Positions 36,701 through 44,538 of a stretch of 64,000 nt of DNA are shown one piece after another. Source of the DNA: Pararhizobium qamdonense. Lineage in GTDB: Bacteria > Pseudomonadota > Alphaproteobacteria > Rhizobiales > Rhizobiaceae. The notes under the pieces were generated by a model. It ran no database searches. It saw only the letters and a list, made by a program, of their open reading frames with translations, and had not been told where the DNA came from. The position numbers were made by a program, and so were the translations under genes. Each line of letters starts with the position of its first letter. Position 1 is the first letter of the stretch. The stretch lies in assembly GCF_029277445.1 (NCBI RefSeq), contig NZ_CP119568.1:391501-455500 (forward strand), in the 5' to 3' direction.

Positions 36701-37044
36701 TCAATCTTTACGCTAGACTGCTCCGAGCCTCGCAAACTAGCGAGGTAGATGGATTTGCGGAGGAGTTCGAGGATCGTTTCGGTGAACTACCTGAGGAGGT
36801 ATCTATTCTGTTTCGCCTGACCAAGCTGCGGATTGGCGCGAACGGATTTCATATGGGCAAGCTTGACGGAGGACCGCTGGCGATGGCGATAAGCTTTGTC
36901 CAACGGCCCACTCAGAAGATGTTCAAGTTGCTAACGCGGTCACATCCGGCAGTGCTTCGGGAAGGCCGTCTGATTTACACACTGAAAACGAACAGTAGTC
37001 TGGAAAGGATAGCTTTTTTCGAGCAGCTGTTTGAAGGCATCTGA
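33772..37044 (+). CDS. Mfd-like transcription-repair coupling helicase (paralogue)
   Basis: About 1090 residues. TTG 33772 is preferred (GGAG six bases upstream); TTG 33760 is an alternative. Domain order follows Mfd: UvrB-like N-terminal module (about 10-330), RNA polymerase-interacting CarD/TRCF domain (LRLGDVVVHEEHGIGIFKSL, about 440-530), DEAD translocase with GDVGFGKTEIAL (Walker A) and LLIVDEEHRFG (DEEH box), helicase C with NIIESGLDVPRANT and QLRGRVGRGK, then the TRCF C-terminal domain. Canonical Mfd displaces stalled RNA polymerase and recruits UvrA. Start codon, accessory context and divergence from memory of chromosomal Mfd suggest a second copy. Confidence 0.85.
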   Translation: MRVIEYTSSVDADDVNPVLRPTAAQTAAALIDLIVHSNRSRGYVSLSENGATKVAAAVRCLDPELEIVVLPPWDCLPYDRVPPSRQAMGRRMDALRVWLQPSENPRLFITSLDSVLQRVPPMPFIQNSSFKLAAGGAFDRDSFERFVRQTGYLEDGIVDEPGELVFRDDVIDIFPAGASKPMRIALTEDSKVAELRWYDPITQRTTSTVEEMVFGPATEAISRDDHLNSQDPQPEVSEQNLLQLYGKLQSVFEILGKVDIAFEDGADERLSSYLDIIEDARQARQRFGGEAVERVHSLYLGPSEWADALEAIARIELDLGQARSLPRFADASNPHRALIDFVKSEKRAGRSFVFAGGGQTFDGIKRRLERETETIFRRISTWRDVQVAEPGALLVLDCPLANGFASGTLNVVTVKDVLGALAGTTDSVARLTEPQLRLGDVVVHEEHGIGIFKSLESVTVDGITRDAARLEYRGGASLLIPIDEFGKLWRYGSEPDAVTLDRLHTEAWSKRRAVIDKHIRAVGRHLLKLAKKRQEEKAELFVPPRGDYSKFVRRFPYTETVDQAAAIEAVLKDLASGTIMSRLICGDVGFGKTEIALRAAAAVALASGQVVIIAPTTVLVRQHFTTFERRFAGTGIQVAMLSRVVEPKKAEQVKAGIADGEIGIIVATQAILAKDISFRHLGLLIVDEEHRFGTQEKQTMKEMAPLLHTLTMSATPIPRTLQAAMIGVQDVSILATPPSKRRPVRTTLSTADRASMRVTLMREYRRGGQSFLVVPQIADIGPVEEMLGEIAPELSIRVAHGKMKAELMDEVMVGFANGVGDVLLSTNIIESGLDVPRANTIFIWRADRFGLAQLHQLRGRVGRGKAQGMAYFLTANNDDISEQTRLRLSTMVENDRLGAGLAISMQDLDLRGAGDIAGSDQAGHMKLIGVSLYQKLLERAMNAARKETVITARPVVLNLGIAGVIPPDYVADGEVRLNLYARLLRASQTSEVDGFAEEFEDRFGELPEEVSILFRLTKLRIGANGFHMGKLDGGPLAMAISFVQRPTQKMFKLLTRSHPAVLREGRLIYTLKTNSSLERIAFFEQLFEGI

Positions 37045-37145
37045 TCATCCTAACACGCCGTTTACGGCCACGCGCTTTCATCCGAGGTACCGTCGCGTCC
37101 GCGAAATTTTAGCCTGATATCGTCAAGCTAAACATTGAGTTATCC

Positions 37146-37355
37146 GTGGAATTGACAAGGATCTGGCGAAGCGCGTCATACCTCGCCATGCCGGACGAGC
37201 TTGGCGTCGCGGCCACTTGCGAAAGCAAAGAGACGACCGGCGAGCTGCTACGGCTTAAGGAGCTCGGGGCACGATACATCCAAGGCTACGTGCTGGCTTG
37301 CCCAGGCTTTGAAACACGTCCAAAGCTGCTAGGGCCTCGTCCCGGGGTTCGATAA
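37146..37355 (+). pseudogene. EAL-domain phosphodiesterase fragment
   Basis: About 40 residues match the end of an EAL domain: GVAATCESKETTGELLRLKELGARYIQGYVLACP corresponds to the usual region VAEGVE...L..LGC...QGY...P. The catalytic EAL part is missing. It is a remnant lying directly before the LOV kinase. Confidence 0.6.
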
Positions 37356-37415
37356 TAATCTCATATTGAACTAAAGACTTTTCTCCGCGTTGTGTCGCAC
37401 ACAGCGAGGAGCGCA

Positions 37416-38456
37416 ATGGCATTGCACGACCAATCGACCGCGGATCTTCACGGGGATACCCCATCTGCCTTTTCAAATAAGGGGTTCGCGGACCGCAAAG
37501 AACTTGCGTCGTTTGCATTTGAGCGAACCCGAATGCCGATGGTGGTGGTGGATGCCACAGCGCCGGACCAACCGATTGTACTCGCCAACTCTGCGTTTCT
37601 CAAACTGACTGGATACACGGCCGAAGAGGTGATCGGTCGAAACTGCCGCTTTTTGCAGGGACAGGGCACATCGCCCCTTGCCATTGCAGCGATACGCTCC
37701 GCCATTCTGGAGGAGCGAGAGGTCACTGTTGAAATTCTCAACTACAGAAAAGGCGGGGCACCGTTCTGGAATCAACTACACACCAGCCCTCTGCGCGCCG
37801 ATGACGGAACGGTCGACTACATCTTTGCATCGCAGATCGACGTCACGGAGCGCCGCCGTATCGAGCGGCTGGAGGCGTCCGAACACCGGCTTCTGAAAGA
37901 AGTGGACCATCGCGCCAAGAACGTCATGGCAATCGTCGACAGCATCGTCAGACTCAGCAATACAGAAGATCCCAAGAGGTATGCCGCCGCCATACAGATG
38001 CGCGTCCAAGCGCTGGCGCAGGTCCACACTATGCTCGCGGAGTCTGGCTGGAGCGCGGTCAAGCTGGAGGACGTTGTTCGTCAGCAGGTAGCACCGTTCG
38101 CCGAAAAGAGGCTGACGGTTTTTGGTCCACCTGTCATGCTGCCGTCGCCCTTGGTTCAACCCCTAGGCCTTGTTTTGCACGAACTTGCTGTCAACGCGGC
38201 ACGTCACGGGTGCTTGCGAGCGCAGGGAGGTACCGTTGCCATCCAGTGGGAGCCGTTGCCGGAAGAGTCTGGCTTCGAACTCGCATGGCTCGAGGCTGGG
38301 CCGCGCTTAGAGCCGGCGGAGCGCAGACCCGGTTTTGGGTCTATTCTTGTCACGGCGATGATAGAGACACAGTTGAAGGGTCGCGTGCACAGGACATGGA
38401 CAGACAACGGATTGGAACTGCGCTTATCCATTCCCCTGTCCGGTTCCAGTATGTAG
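37416..38456 (+). CDS. LOV-domain HWE-family histidine kinase (blue-light sensor)
   Basis: 346 residues from ATG 37416, with GAGGAG upstream. A LOV-type PAS domain (about 35-145) carries the flavin-adduct cysteine in GRNCRFLQG (about C77), plus the supporting NYRKGGAPFWNQL and IFASQIDVTERR. The kinase domain begins EVDHRAKNVMAIV with phospho-acceptor His about 165, and HELAVNAARHG is the N box of the HWE/HisKA_2 group. Related LOV-HWE kinases in Brucella, Rhizobium and Caulobacter use blue light to control virulence, attachment or the general stress response. No partner regulator is adjacent. Confidence 0.93.
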   Translation: MALHDQSTADLHGDTPSAFSNKGFADRKELASFAFERTRMPMVVVDATAPDQPIVLANSAFLKLTGYTAEEVIGRNCRFLQGQGTSPLAIAAIRSAILEEREVTVEILNYRKGGAPFWNQLHTSPLRADDGTVDYIFASQIDVTERRRIERLEASEHRLLKEVDHRAKNVMAIVDSIVRLSNTEDPKRYAAAIQMRVQALAQVHTMLAESGWSAVKLEDVVRQQVAPFAEKRLTVFGPPVMLPSPLVQPLGLVLHELAVNAARHGCLRAQGGTVAIQWEPLPEESGFELAWLEAGPRLEPAERRPGFGSILVTAMIETQLKGRVHRTWTDNGLELRLSIPLSGSSM

Positions 38457-38794
38457 GCTGGGATCAAGATGCTACTCGGTTCGGTTCCAAACCAGGACTA
38501 CAGGACAATGTCGCGGGGGTAGCGTTGAAATAAAGTACTGGCTCGATTTCGCCGCCCGGATGCAAATCTAAGCTTTACCGCCTGAATATGACGGGACCCC
38601 GCTGCGATAGCGATGTCGCGCATTTGTAGCAGCACGGACCCCAAGGTGCTCCTCGAAAAAAGGGGCAACAATAGAAAGCAAAATTGTCCCGATTTTGGTC
38701 GATGCACGGGTTTATGCCGGGAGTACTGTCCATGCACCGGGGCAGTGTATCTATGTTGATATCGATGCCGTCAGACTGAACACGGGTTCGATAT
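38457..38794. other. Intergenic after LOV kinase
   Basis: No supported gene, promoter or repeat seen. Confidence 0.4.
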
Positions 38795-38965
38795 TTAATC
38801 GTTGAAATCGGATCGTGTCATTCGGGCCATTTCGGCTAGGAACTGGTCGGAAGACGGGGGCGGCTCTTCGCGGAGGCATCCCGCTGTGAGGGCTGAATTC
38901 GGCTTCAGTTTTTGCCTGCGCCGCTCCTCCCGGACTGCCTGATAGAGCCGACGCATTTCAGCCAT
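38795..38965 (-). CDS. Possible 56-residue hypothetical protein
   Basis: ATG 38965 to TAA 38797-38795 encodes a basic then acidic peptide (MAEMRRLYQAVREERRRQKL ... PPPSSDQFLAEMARMTRSDF). The ribosome-binding site is weak (GAGACGAC). The composition looks protein-like, but no family is recognised. Confidence 0.4.
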   Translation of the reverse strand: MAEMRRLYQAVREERRRQKLKPNSALTAGCLREEPPPSSDQFLAEMARMTRSDFND

Positions 38966-39113
38966 GTCGTCTCGTGATTTGCCCAGCGTTCGGCCAGCGA
39001 TAAGAAGTCTGCATCGGCCGCGATGGATCGGCCCGCGACGCCTTTAAAATACGATCAGCTTCTGAATTTTGGCCTGGCGGGTTTCGATTGTCATCCGTTA
39101 CTCTGTTAGCACT

Positions 39114-39135
39114 AAAAGGCCCGCCGAAGCGGGCC
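39114..39135 (-). terminator. Terminator after DUF892 copy 2
   Basis: On the minus strand, GGCCCGC, a TTCG loop, GCGGGCC, then TTTT. It lies 26 bases beyond the stop codon of the DUF892 gene. Confidence 0.75.
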
Positions 39136-39160
39136 TCGTATTTCATCATGCGGAGGGTTA

Positions 39161-39664
39161 TCAAGCAACCTTCTTCTTGCCAGCCTTAGGGTTTGCCGAA
39201 GCCTCACCAAGCTGGGTGAGCAGCTCGTCGGTGGTGATTTCCTCTTGGAGATTGGCGTCGAGCAAGGCAACAGCTTCTTTGTATCCAAGCTGTTCAGCCC
39301 AGGACTTCAGGGTACCGTAACGCGCGATCTCGTAATGCTCGACAGCTTGTGCTGACGAGATCAGCCCAGCATCGAGGGCGACCGAGCCCTTGTATTCTTC
39401 CATAATTTCCTCGCCTTCGGCGATGATACCCTGGATGGCTTCGCAGGTCTTGCCGCGGGCAGCCTTGCCGATGATTTCGAACACCTGCTGCAGGCGTTGG
39501 ATTTGGCCGTCGGTTTCGTCGCGATGCTTCAAGAACGCGGCCTTGCCTTCTTCCGACTGCGCGGCGCGAGCCATTTTCGGAAGTGCTTTCAGGATCTGCT
39601 TCTCAGCGAAGTAAATGTCCTTGAGCGTGTCGAGGAACAGATCGTCAAGTGTCTTCTCAGCCAT
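39161..39664 (-). CDS. DUF892 (YciF-like) ferritin-fold stress protein, copy 2
   Basis: 167 residues from ATG 39664, with AAAGGAGA upstream. Shares with copy 1 (3657-4145) LFLDTLKDIYFAEKQIL, EIMEEYKGSVALDAGL and AVEHYEIARYGTLKSWA, and ends in a lysine-rich tail (NPKAGKKKVA) absent from copy 1. Predicted cytosolic four-helix bundle. It has its own EcfG-type promoter and a clean terminator. Confidence 0.92.
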   Translation of the reverse strand: MAEKTLDDLFLDTLKDIYFAEKQILKALPKMARAAQSEEGKAAFLKHRDETDGQIQRLQQVFEIIGKAARGKTCEAIQGIIAEGEEIMEEYKGSVALDAGLISSAQAVEHYEIARYGTLKSWAEQLGYKEAVALLDANLQEEITTDELLTQLGEASANPKAGKKKVA

Positions 39665-39703
39665 GTGATCTCCTTTTAGCGGCGAGCTTGAAATGCAGGA
39701 CTC

Positions 39704-39728
39704 AACCACGCTTGCGTAAAATTGTTCC
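39704..39728 (-). promoter_or_regulatory. EcfG/RpoE2-type promoter for DUF892 copy 2
   Basis: On the minus strand, GGAAC (39728-39724), 17 bases, GTT (39706-39704), 40 bases before ATG 39664. Confidence 0.73.
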
Positions 39729-39732
39729 CCTC

Positions 39733-39757
39733 GGAACCGCCAGACCTGCACGTAGTT
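39733..39757 (+). promoter_or_regulatory. Orphan EcfG/RpoE2-type promoter
   Basis: GGAAC (39733-39737), 17 bases, GTT (39755-39757), divergent from the DUF892 promoter. The next plus-strand gene starts about 400 bases on and has its own promoter at 40051, so this one may drive a lost gene or a non-coding transcript. Confidence 0.5.
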
Positions 39758-39839
39758 TCAGGTGCGGAGGTAGCGACATTACAAACTTGGAAACCGGAGA
39801 AACTTGTGCATCATAGCTGTGTCTTACCCATCATGAGTG

Positions 39840-40050
39840 TGGCGATGTGCCGCGCCAATGGCCACTCCTACCGCCATGGTTAGCTGTGAGCTTCTCGACT
39901 AGGGGCCGGTTCCTAAAATCCGCAGAATGGCGTCGTTTAGCTTGTCTGGTTGCCAACTGCGCAAGTTGGTTGTCGAGGAGGCCCGGTCTACAAGGTGAAC
40001 TGGCAGCTCTCGAGGCCGCAGTTTCTTACCCACGGCGTTACCTTGGCTGT
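39840..40050 (-). pseudogene. Remnant of a second DUF3618-type gene
   Basis: The minus strand here aligns with the 4660-4850 part of the DUF3618 gene: the glycine-alanine hydrophobic segment (VAIGAA), the phrase corresponding to KLNDAILTHFRDQPL, and the following Ser/Thr-rich region. There are stop codons and frameshifts, and both ends are missing. It indicates that a second nutrient-deprivation-type operon once lay next to DUF892 copy 2, mirroring the 3657-6411 arrangement. Confidence 0.6.
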
Positions 40051-40075
40051 GGAACCATTTCCGATAAGACCGGTT
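40051..40075 (+). promoter_or_regulatory. EcfG/RpoE2-type promoter for phosphatase operon
   Basis: GGAAC (40051-40055), 17 bases, GTT (40073-40075), about 80 bases before ATG 40154. Confidence 0.65.
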
Positions 40076-40153
40076 TTCGGGTTTGAGCCTAGCATTTGTA
40101 GCATGAGTGCGGGTAGCGGAAATATTCGTAACAGATAGATAGGCCGGAGCGAC

Positions 40154-40915
40154 ATGAAACAGAATTGGCCGAAACAAATCTGGATTGTTCGTCATGGTGA
40201 AAGTGCCGGGAATGTTGCCCGCGACGCCGCAGATTTTGCTGGACATGCACACATCGATATCACCGAACGGGATGTCGACGTACCGCTGAGTACGCTTGGC
40301 CAACAACAATCTGACGCGCTAGCAGCATGGTTCGGCGGCTTAAAGATATCAGAACAACCAGATGTTATATTGGCATCACCCTATAAACGGGCACTGCGGA
40401 CCGCCGAAACCATCGCCCAACAGCTTTCAGAGCCGCCAAAGTTCGCCGTGATTCTGGACGAGCGGCTGCGGGAGAAGGAGTTCGGCATCCTCGATCGATT
40501 GACACGTCGTGGGATCGAAGAGCTTCATCCAGATCAGGCTGAGCTTCGGCGGATCATGGGAAAATTCTATCACAGGCCGCCGGCGGGCGAGAGTTGGTGC
40601 GATGTGATTCTTCGACTACGAAGTATGCTCGATACGATCAGCTTGCACTACGCCGATCAACGCGTCTTGATCGTCGCTCATCAGGTGGTCGTTTTGTGCA
40701 TGCGTTATATCATTGAGAATCTGTCTGAAGAGCAAATTCTGGAGATTGATCGGCAAGGCGACGTGTCGAATTGCGGGGTTACCGAATATGTCGCTGAAAC
40801 TCGCAAGGAAGTCGGGGGGAGCCTGATCTTGAGGCGCTACAATTTCGTGGCACCGCTGATCGAGGCTGGAGCGCCGTTAACGGCTGAAACAGACGCTAAC
40901 GTGGCTGCCCGATGA
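40154..40915 (+). CDS. Histidine phosphatase family protein
   Basis: 253 residues. The phosphohistidine motif is IVRHGESAGN (His about 14); other family sites are LSTLGQQQSDAL, SPYKRALRTAETIA (Arg), the acid-base Glu region DERLREKEFGILD and VAHQVVVLCM (second His). It is a 2,3-bisphosphoglycerate mutase-like phosphatase; the substrate is unknown. ATGA overlap with the following NAD(P)HX dehydratase gene suggests a coupled function, perhaps nucleotide or metabolite repair. Confidence 0.88.
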   Translation: MKQNWPKQIWIVRHGESAGNVARDAADFAGHAHIDITERDVDVPLSTLGQQQSDALAAWFGGLKISEQPDVILASPYKRALRTAETIAQQLSEPPKFAVILDERLREKEFGILDRLTRRGIEELHPDQAELRRIMGKFYHRPPAGESWCDVILRLRSMLDTISLHYADQRVLIVAHQVVVLCMRYIIENLSEEQILEIDRQGDVSNCGVTEYVAETRKEVGGSLILRRYNFVAPLIEAGAPLTAETDANVAAR

Positions 40916-41799
40916 TGAACTTTCAAATTATCGACTCCAACATGCTCGCGTCCCTTCCGCTGCCGCAACCAGCGGAAGGAAGCAAGGAAGAGCGCGGTCG
41001 GGTCTGCATTATCGGTGGAAGCACAGAAGTGCCGGGAGCTGTCCTTTTGGCTGCCCTGGGCGCAATGCGCGCCGGGGCTGGAAAACTTCAGATCTTCTCC
41101 GCAGAAAGCCGGGCCGGAGCGCTCGCAGTTGCTATGCCTGAAGCGTTGGTCATCAGCCTGGCAGAAACGCCAAATGGGGGTCTCCAGTGTGCGCCCTTTC
41201 AGTCCAGCGCTTCCAGGTGGGCCGACGCGAATGCGCTGCTTGTGGGCCCTGGAATGGTAGAGGAGCCTGATTGTCACGAGATACTGAAATGTCTGCTTGA
41301 AACTGCCAACGCAGCCAACATCGTCGTAGATGCCGGGGCTCTTCCCCGAATCACCGAACTCGGCGACAGTCTGTGCAAAAGGGTGGGGCGCATCATCATC
41401 ACCCCGCATGCCGGAGAGATGGCGAACCTGCTAAGTGTAGACAAAGAGGTCGTTGAAGCCGATCCCGCCTCAGCTGCTTTACGATTGACGCAAGAGTTTG
41501 GATTGGTGGTTGTGATGAAAGGTAGCCAGACCATCGTCACTGCACCGGACGGGAACTGGCGTTACACGGGCGGTGGCGTCGGGCTGGCCACGTCTGGCTC
41601 AGGCGATGTCCTTGCTGGCATTATTGCAGGATTATTAGCGCGCGGTACCAAACCTGCGGCTGCGGCCATATGGGGCGTTTTCCTTCATGGCGAAGCAGGC
41701 TCAAAGCTCGCCAAGTCGGTTGCCCCGCTTGGATTCTTGGCTCGTGAGATTCCCGCCCTGATACCCCAGCTTATGATCGATGCTTCGTTCAAAAGGTAA
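40912..41799 (+). CDS. ADP-dependent (S)-NAD(P)H-hydrate dehydratase (carbohydrate-kinase-like)
   Basis: 295 residues; corresponds to the C-terminal domain of Nnr (YjeF_C, CARKD). It dehydrates the damaged hydrate NADHX/NADPHX back to NAD(P)H. Motifs: RGRVCIIGGSTEVPGAVLLAA (start of the ribokinase-like fold), ITPHAGEMANLL, VVMKGSQTIVTAP and the anion hole GLATSGSGDVLAGIIAGLL with the catalytic Asp. The epimerase domain that Nnr usually carries at its N-terminus is absent, so a separate epimerase must come from elsewhere. Cotranscribed with the phosphatase. Confidence 0.9.
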   Translation: MMNFQIIDSNMLASLPLPQPAEGSKEERGRVCIIGGSTEVPGAVLLAALGAMRAGAGKLQIFSAESRAGALAVAMPEALVISLAETPNGGLQCAPFQSSASRWADANALLVGPGMVEEPDCHEILKCLLETANAANIVVDAGALPRITELGDSLCKRVGRIIITPHAGEMANLLSVDKEVVEADPASAALRLTQEFGLVVVMKGSQTIVTAPDGNWRYTGGGVGLATSGSGDVLAGIIAGLLARGTKPAAAAIWGVFLHGEAGSKLAKSVAPLGFLAREIPALIPQLMIDASFKR

Positions 41800-42145
41800 C
41801 CGCAATCTCGCCGCATTCCCCTTGCGATTTCGAAGCGTCCGTCGCCTTCATAATGCCATGGGTGTGACCATTCCGTATGTGAAAAAACGGCCGTTTTAAT
41901 ACGTTTGGGATCGCTGAATCAGTTCTTAACCTCAGTTTCGGAAATGATTTTGTCCCGTGTGCACCGAGAGCGACTGTTGCTTTCTCGATGCACGGCGATA
42001 AAGAACCGAAATTCAACGCTACATCAGCTTCAAATGAAATTCGGCAAGATCCCCATTGATGATGTCCGCATGCACTATTGACGCGATTTGGAGCCGATCA
42101 TGACACTGCAGCCGCGGCGGCGTAAAGCGATCTGTTAAGCGCCTG
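41800..42145. other. Intergenic, no recognised gene
   Basis: About 345 AT-richer bases without supported coding potential. Confidence 0.4.
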
Positions 42146-42763
42146 TCACGCGGATCGCACGGCGCGGAACTTTCTCACTCTTGCGTGCGATCCACATGTC
42201 TGATCGGAACACCACCGCCGATGGCCATTGCGGGAAAGGTCTAGAAACAGCCATCCGCAATTTGGACCCTGACATGCCCGGATGGGGCGACGCTCACCCT
42301 TGGATGTCAGCAACTCTGCGGCTACCCAGCCGATACGGTCGGCGGTCGCATCCAGATGCTCTGCAGGTGAATGCTGCCATTCGATCCTGCCTGCCACACT
42401 GAACAATTTTCGTTTCGTCTGAGCGCTCTGTACCACATTGTTGAGAAGTGCCAGATCTGCCTCGCCGACCGAGCTCTCCTCCGATTCCGTCAGAAAAATG
42501 CGATGCAGGGCCTCTCGCAGTGCTCTTGCGTGGATCAGTTCTTTTTGAGCTTTGGAGGGCGATTTCATTGCGTTCGACCGCAGAACGGTGCGCTCGTCCT
42601 CGTCGATCAGATCGACGCGCCGCGCCCAGGTGACCAGATCATTGGGAGTATTCAAGAAATCGGGACCCCAGCGCTCACCGCGGCAGTCGACAGTGTTGAC
42701 GAAGTCGAGGGCTGGGTGGCCGCCAAGTAGACTGATATCGGCGATGGTCTTCTGATTTGTCAT
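42146..42763 (-). CDS. CGNR zinc-finger (ABATE-domain) transcriptional regulator
   Basis: 205 residues. The N-terminal ABATE domain (LLGGHPALDFVNTVDCRG ... ALREALHRIFL) is the putative stress or ligand-sensing part. The C-terminal CGNR finger has Cys residues in ACQGPNCGWLFLD and RRWCSDQTCGSHARVRKF, matching the CGN-R pattern in degenerate form. It is divergent from the EamA exporter gene with 89 bases between starts, where a perfect 8-bp inverted repeat lies. It probably regulates that exporter and itself. Confidence 0.9.
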   Translation of the reverse strand: MTNQKTIADISLLGGHPALDFVNTVDCRGERWGPDFLNTPNDLVTWARRVDLIDEDERTVLRSNAMKSPSKAQKELIHARALREALHRIFLTESEESSVGEADLALLNNVVQSAQTKRKLFSVAGRIEWQHSPAEHLDATADRIGWVAAELLTSKGERRPIRACQGPNCGWLFLDLSRNGHRRWCSDQTCGSHARVRKFRAVRSA

Positions 42764-42782
42764 TTCTTCAATATCGGATGAG

Positions 42783-42807
42783 GGAACGATTTGGGCAAGA
42801 GGGGGTT
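42783..42807 (+). promoter_or_regulatory. EcfG/RpoE2-type promoter for EamA exporter
   Basis: GGAAC (42783-42787), 17 bases, GTT (42805-42807), about 45 bases before ATG 42853. Its -10 end abuts the inverted repeat at 42807-42838. Confidence 0.6.
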
Positions 42808-42838
42808 GTAACGGTTTATATGTTATTTAGCCGTTACA
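42807..42838. promoter_or_regulatory. Inverted repeat, likely operator of the CGNR regulator
   Basis: TGTAACGG (42807-42814), 16 AT-rich bases, CCGTTACA (42831-42838): perfect 8-bp arms about two helical turns apart in the divergent control region. Confidence 0.6.
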
Positions 42839-42852
42839 GAGATTGGACTGCC

Positions 42853-43797
42853 ATGACCCTGGACCGCAAAAAAAACCAGCTTCGCTTTCTGATGCTGTGC
42901 ATTATCTGGGGAAGCACCTGGATCGGGACCAAGGCGGGCATCGAAGTTGTGCCGCCCCTCTTGTTTGCCGGGACCCGTTTCACTGCGGCAGGCGTTTTGC
43001 TGCTACTATATGGGTGGGCCCGGGGCGAGGCAGCGACCTTCAAAGTTGGGGACAGCATCCGTTTTGTCGCCGTCAGTATGTTGATGATCACCCTGTGTTA
43101 CGGGCCGTTGTTTTGGGGCATGCAGTATATCGATACTGGCACCGCCGCCGTCCTAGAGATGTCGCTGACACCGATCGCTCTTCTATGCTTTGCTCTGTTA
43201 TTGCGCGAGGAGTGTCTCGACGTAAGGAGGGTTCTTGCAATCTTGCTTGGAGTGTCGGGGCTGATCGTTCTCTTTTGGCCATCTGCCGCAGATGGCGATG
43301 TTTCAAAGCCCGAGGCCTTTGCTGGCGCGAGCTTCTGGGGCGGATTGGCGGTCGCGTCGGCGGCGTTCACTTATGGATACGGCTCAGTGCTGGCACGGCC
43401 GCTGCTGCGATCCTATCCGGCCCTGTCCGTGGCGGGCATCACGACGTTGGTCGGCGGCATTGCCTTGCTGGCCGTAGCACTGCTGTCAGAGCCGGGTGCA
43501 CTTTCCGCCCTCTCAGGCAACTGGGGCAAAATCGCCTGGACCGGCTGGTCCTTCCTCGTCATCTTCGGTTCGCTCATCGGCTATACCACCTACATGCGGC
43601 TGCTGAGGGATATCGGCGCATCGCGTGCCGGCAGCTATGCCTTCGTGTCGCCAGTGATCGCCGTCGCACTCGGCGCGCTCTTCTTTTCCGAGCAGGTTAC
43701 CGTCTTAGACGTGGTCGGCATTATCGTCATGCTAATTGGCGCATATTTGGCAATGGCGGAAACGTCAGTCACGAAACCCACAGCGCTTGAAATGTGA
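42853..43797 (+). CDS. EamA/DMT-family exporter
   Basis: 314 residues from ATG 42853. Two EamA repeats, ten predicted transmembrane segments: the first repeat opens with FLMLCIIWGSTWIGTKAGI and the second lies after about residue 160 (SFWGGLAVASAAFTYGYG). The ending IGAYLAMAE is typical. Members export amino acids, purines or other metabolites. The open frame extends upstream to 42757, but that part covers the operator and promoter, so the later ATG is chosen although its ribosome-binding site is weak. Confidence 0.88.
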   Translation: MTLDRKKNQLRFLMLCIIWGSTWIGTKAGIEVVPPLLFAGTRFTAAGVLLLLYGWARGEAATFKVGDSIRFVAVSMLMITLCYGPLFWGMQYIDTGTAAVLEMSLTPIALLCFALLLREECLDVRRVLAILLGVSGLIVLFWPSAADGDVSKPEAFAGASFWGGLAVASAAFTYGYGSVLARPLLRSYPALSVAGITTLVGGIALLAVALLSEPGALSALSGNWGKIAWTGWSFLVIFGSLIGYTTYMRLLRDIGASRAGSYAFVSPVIAVALGALFFSEQVTVLDVVGIIVMLIGAYLAMAETSVTKPTALEM

Positions 43798-44261
43798 GAA
43801 CGAAACGTAAATCAGACGGCAACAGAATGTAATTCCTGCAGGCGACAGCGGAGGGAGGTGACGTCCTGATCAGGTAATATCTGGCCATATGGGACATTAA
43901 CGGCACACCTGCTGACGATTTCGATGAGCCTGCGAAAAAGTCGGTCGGTTTCGGCGAAGATGGAAGGGACGTCGAGAGCCCGCCACTTTCATCTCGATGG
44001 ATGGCAACACGGCAGGCTCGGTTTCATGCCAAGTGCCGCCTTGTTGCGTTTGGGACAGGTCGGCCGATCGGTGCGCATGCGTCAATCGTCTCAGCCCGGC
44101 CGTCGTATTATTGCAATTTCGGGAAGCGCGGAGCTCGGCATGCTTTCGATCCAGAGACGACCAGGGCCCTGTTCGTCTATTGAACGACCAGCACAACGCG
44201 TTCATCCATGGAAGAATGTTTGACTTTATTGCGCGACCCTGCTCGGGCGTTTAAAATGTCC
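43798..44261. other. Intergenic with a possible gene fragment
   Basis: The minus strand from about 43985 to 43813 encodes RALDVPSIFAETDRLFRRL ... LRCRLQELHSVAV and a stop, without a start codon; it may be the end of a decayed gene. Nothing else seen. Confidence 0.35.
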
Positions 44262-44477
44262 CTATGGCGGTAACATTAATTGCCTGATCATCAGCCAAAG
44301 ATAGTTGAGAAGGACCGATCCAACGGAGCATTGAGCTACATAATTGGCGCCGTCGGCGTCCTTATACCTGAGCTCTTTGGTGTCAAACGTCCATAGTCCC
44401 GCATTGCCATCTTTCTCCGAGGGAAAAAGACCCCGCTGGAGCGCGGCCAGCCACCTGATGGCGCTGGAGGGAGGCAC
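44262..44477 (-). CDS. Hypothetical protein, possibly 5'-truncated
   Basis: 71 residues from GTG 44477. Upstream codons continue in frame (KITASKFLSRWNDTPV) back to a TAG near 44526 without a start codon, so the 5' end may be lost. The sequence AIRWLAALQRGLFPSEKDG is coherent. No family is recognised. Confidence 0.4.
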   Translation of the reverse strand: MPPSSAIRWLAALQRGLFPSEKDGNAGLWTFDTKELRYKDADGANYVAQCSVGSVLLNYLWLMIRQLMLPP

Positions 44478-44538
44478 AGGGGTGTCGTTCCAGCGGCTGA
44501 GGAACTTGCTGGCTGTAATTTTGTGACTCTATCGGTGA

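Noticed and set aside
42843..43790. 315-codon plus-strand frame overlapping the EamA gene
   Set aside because: The EamA frame has clear transmembrane repeats; this one is an Arg/Gly/Cys-rich shadow.
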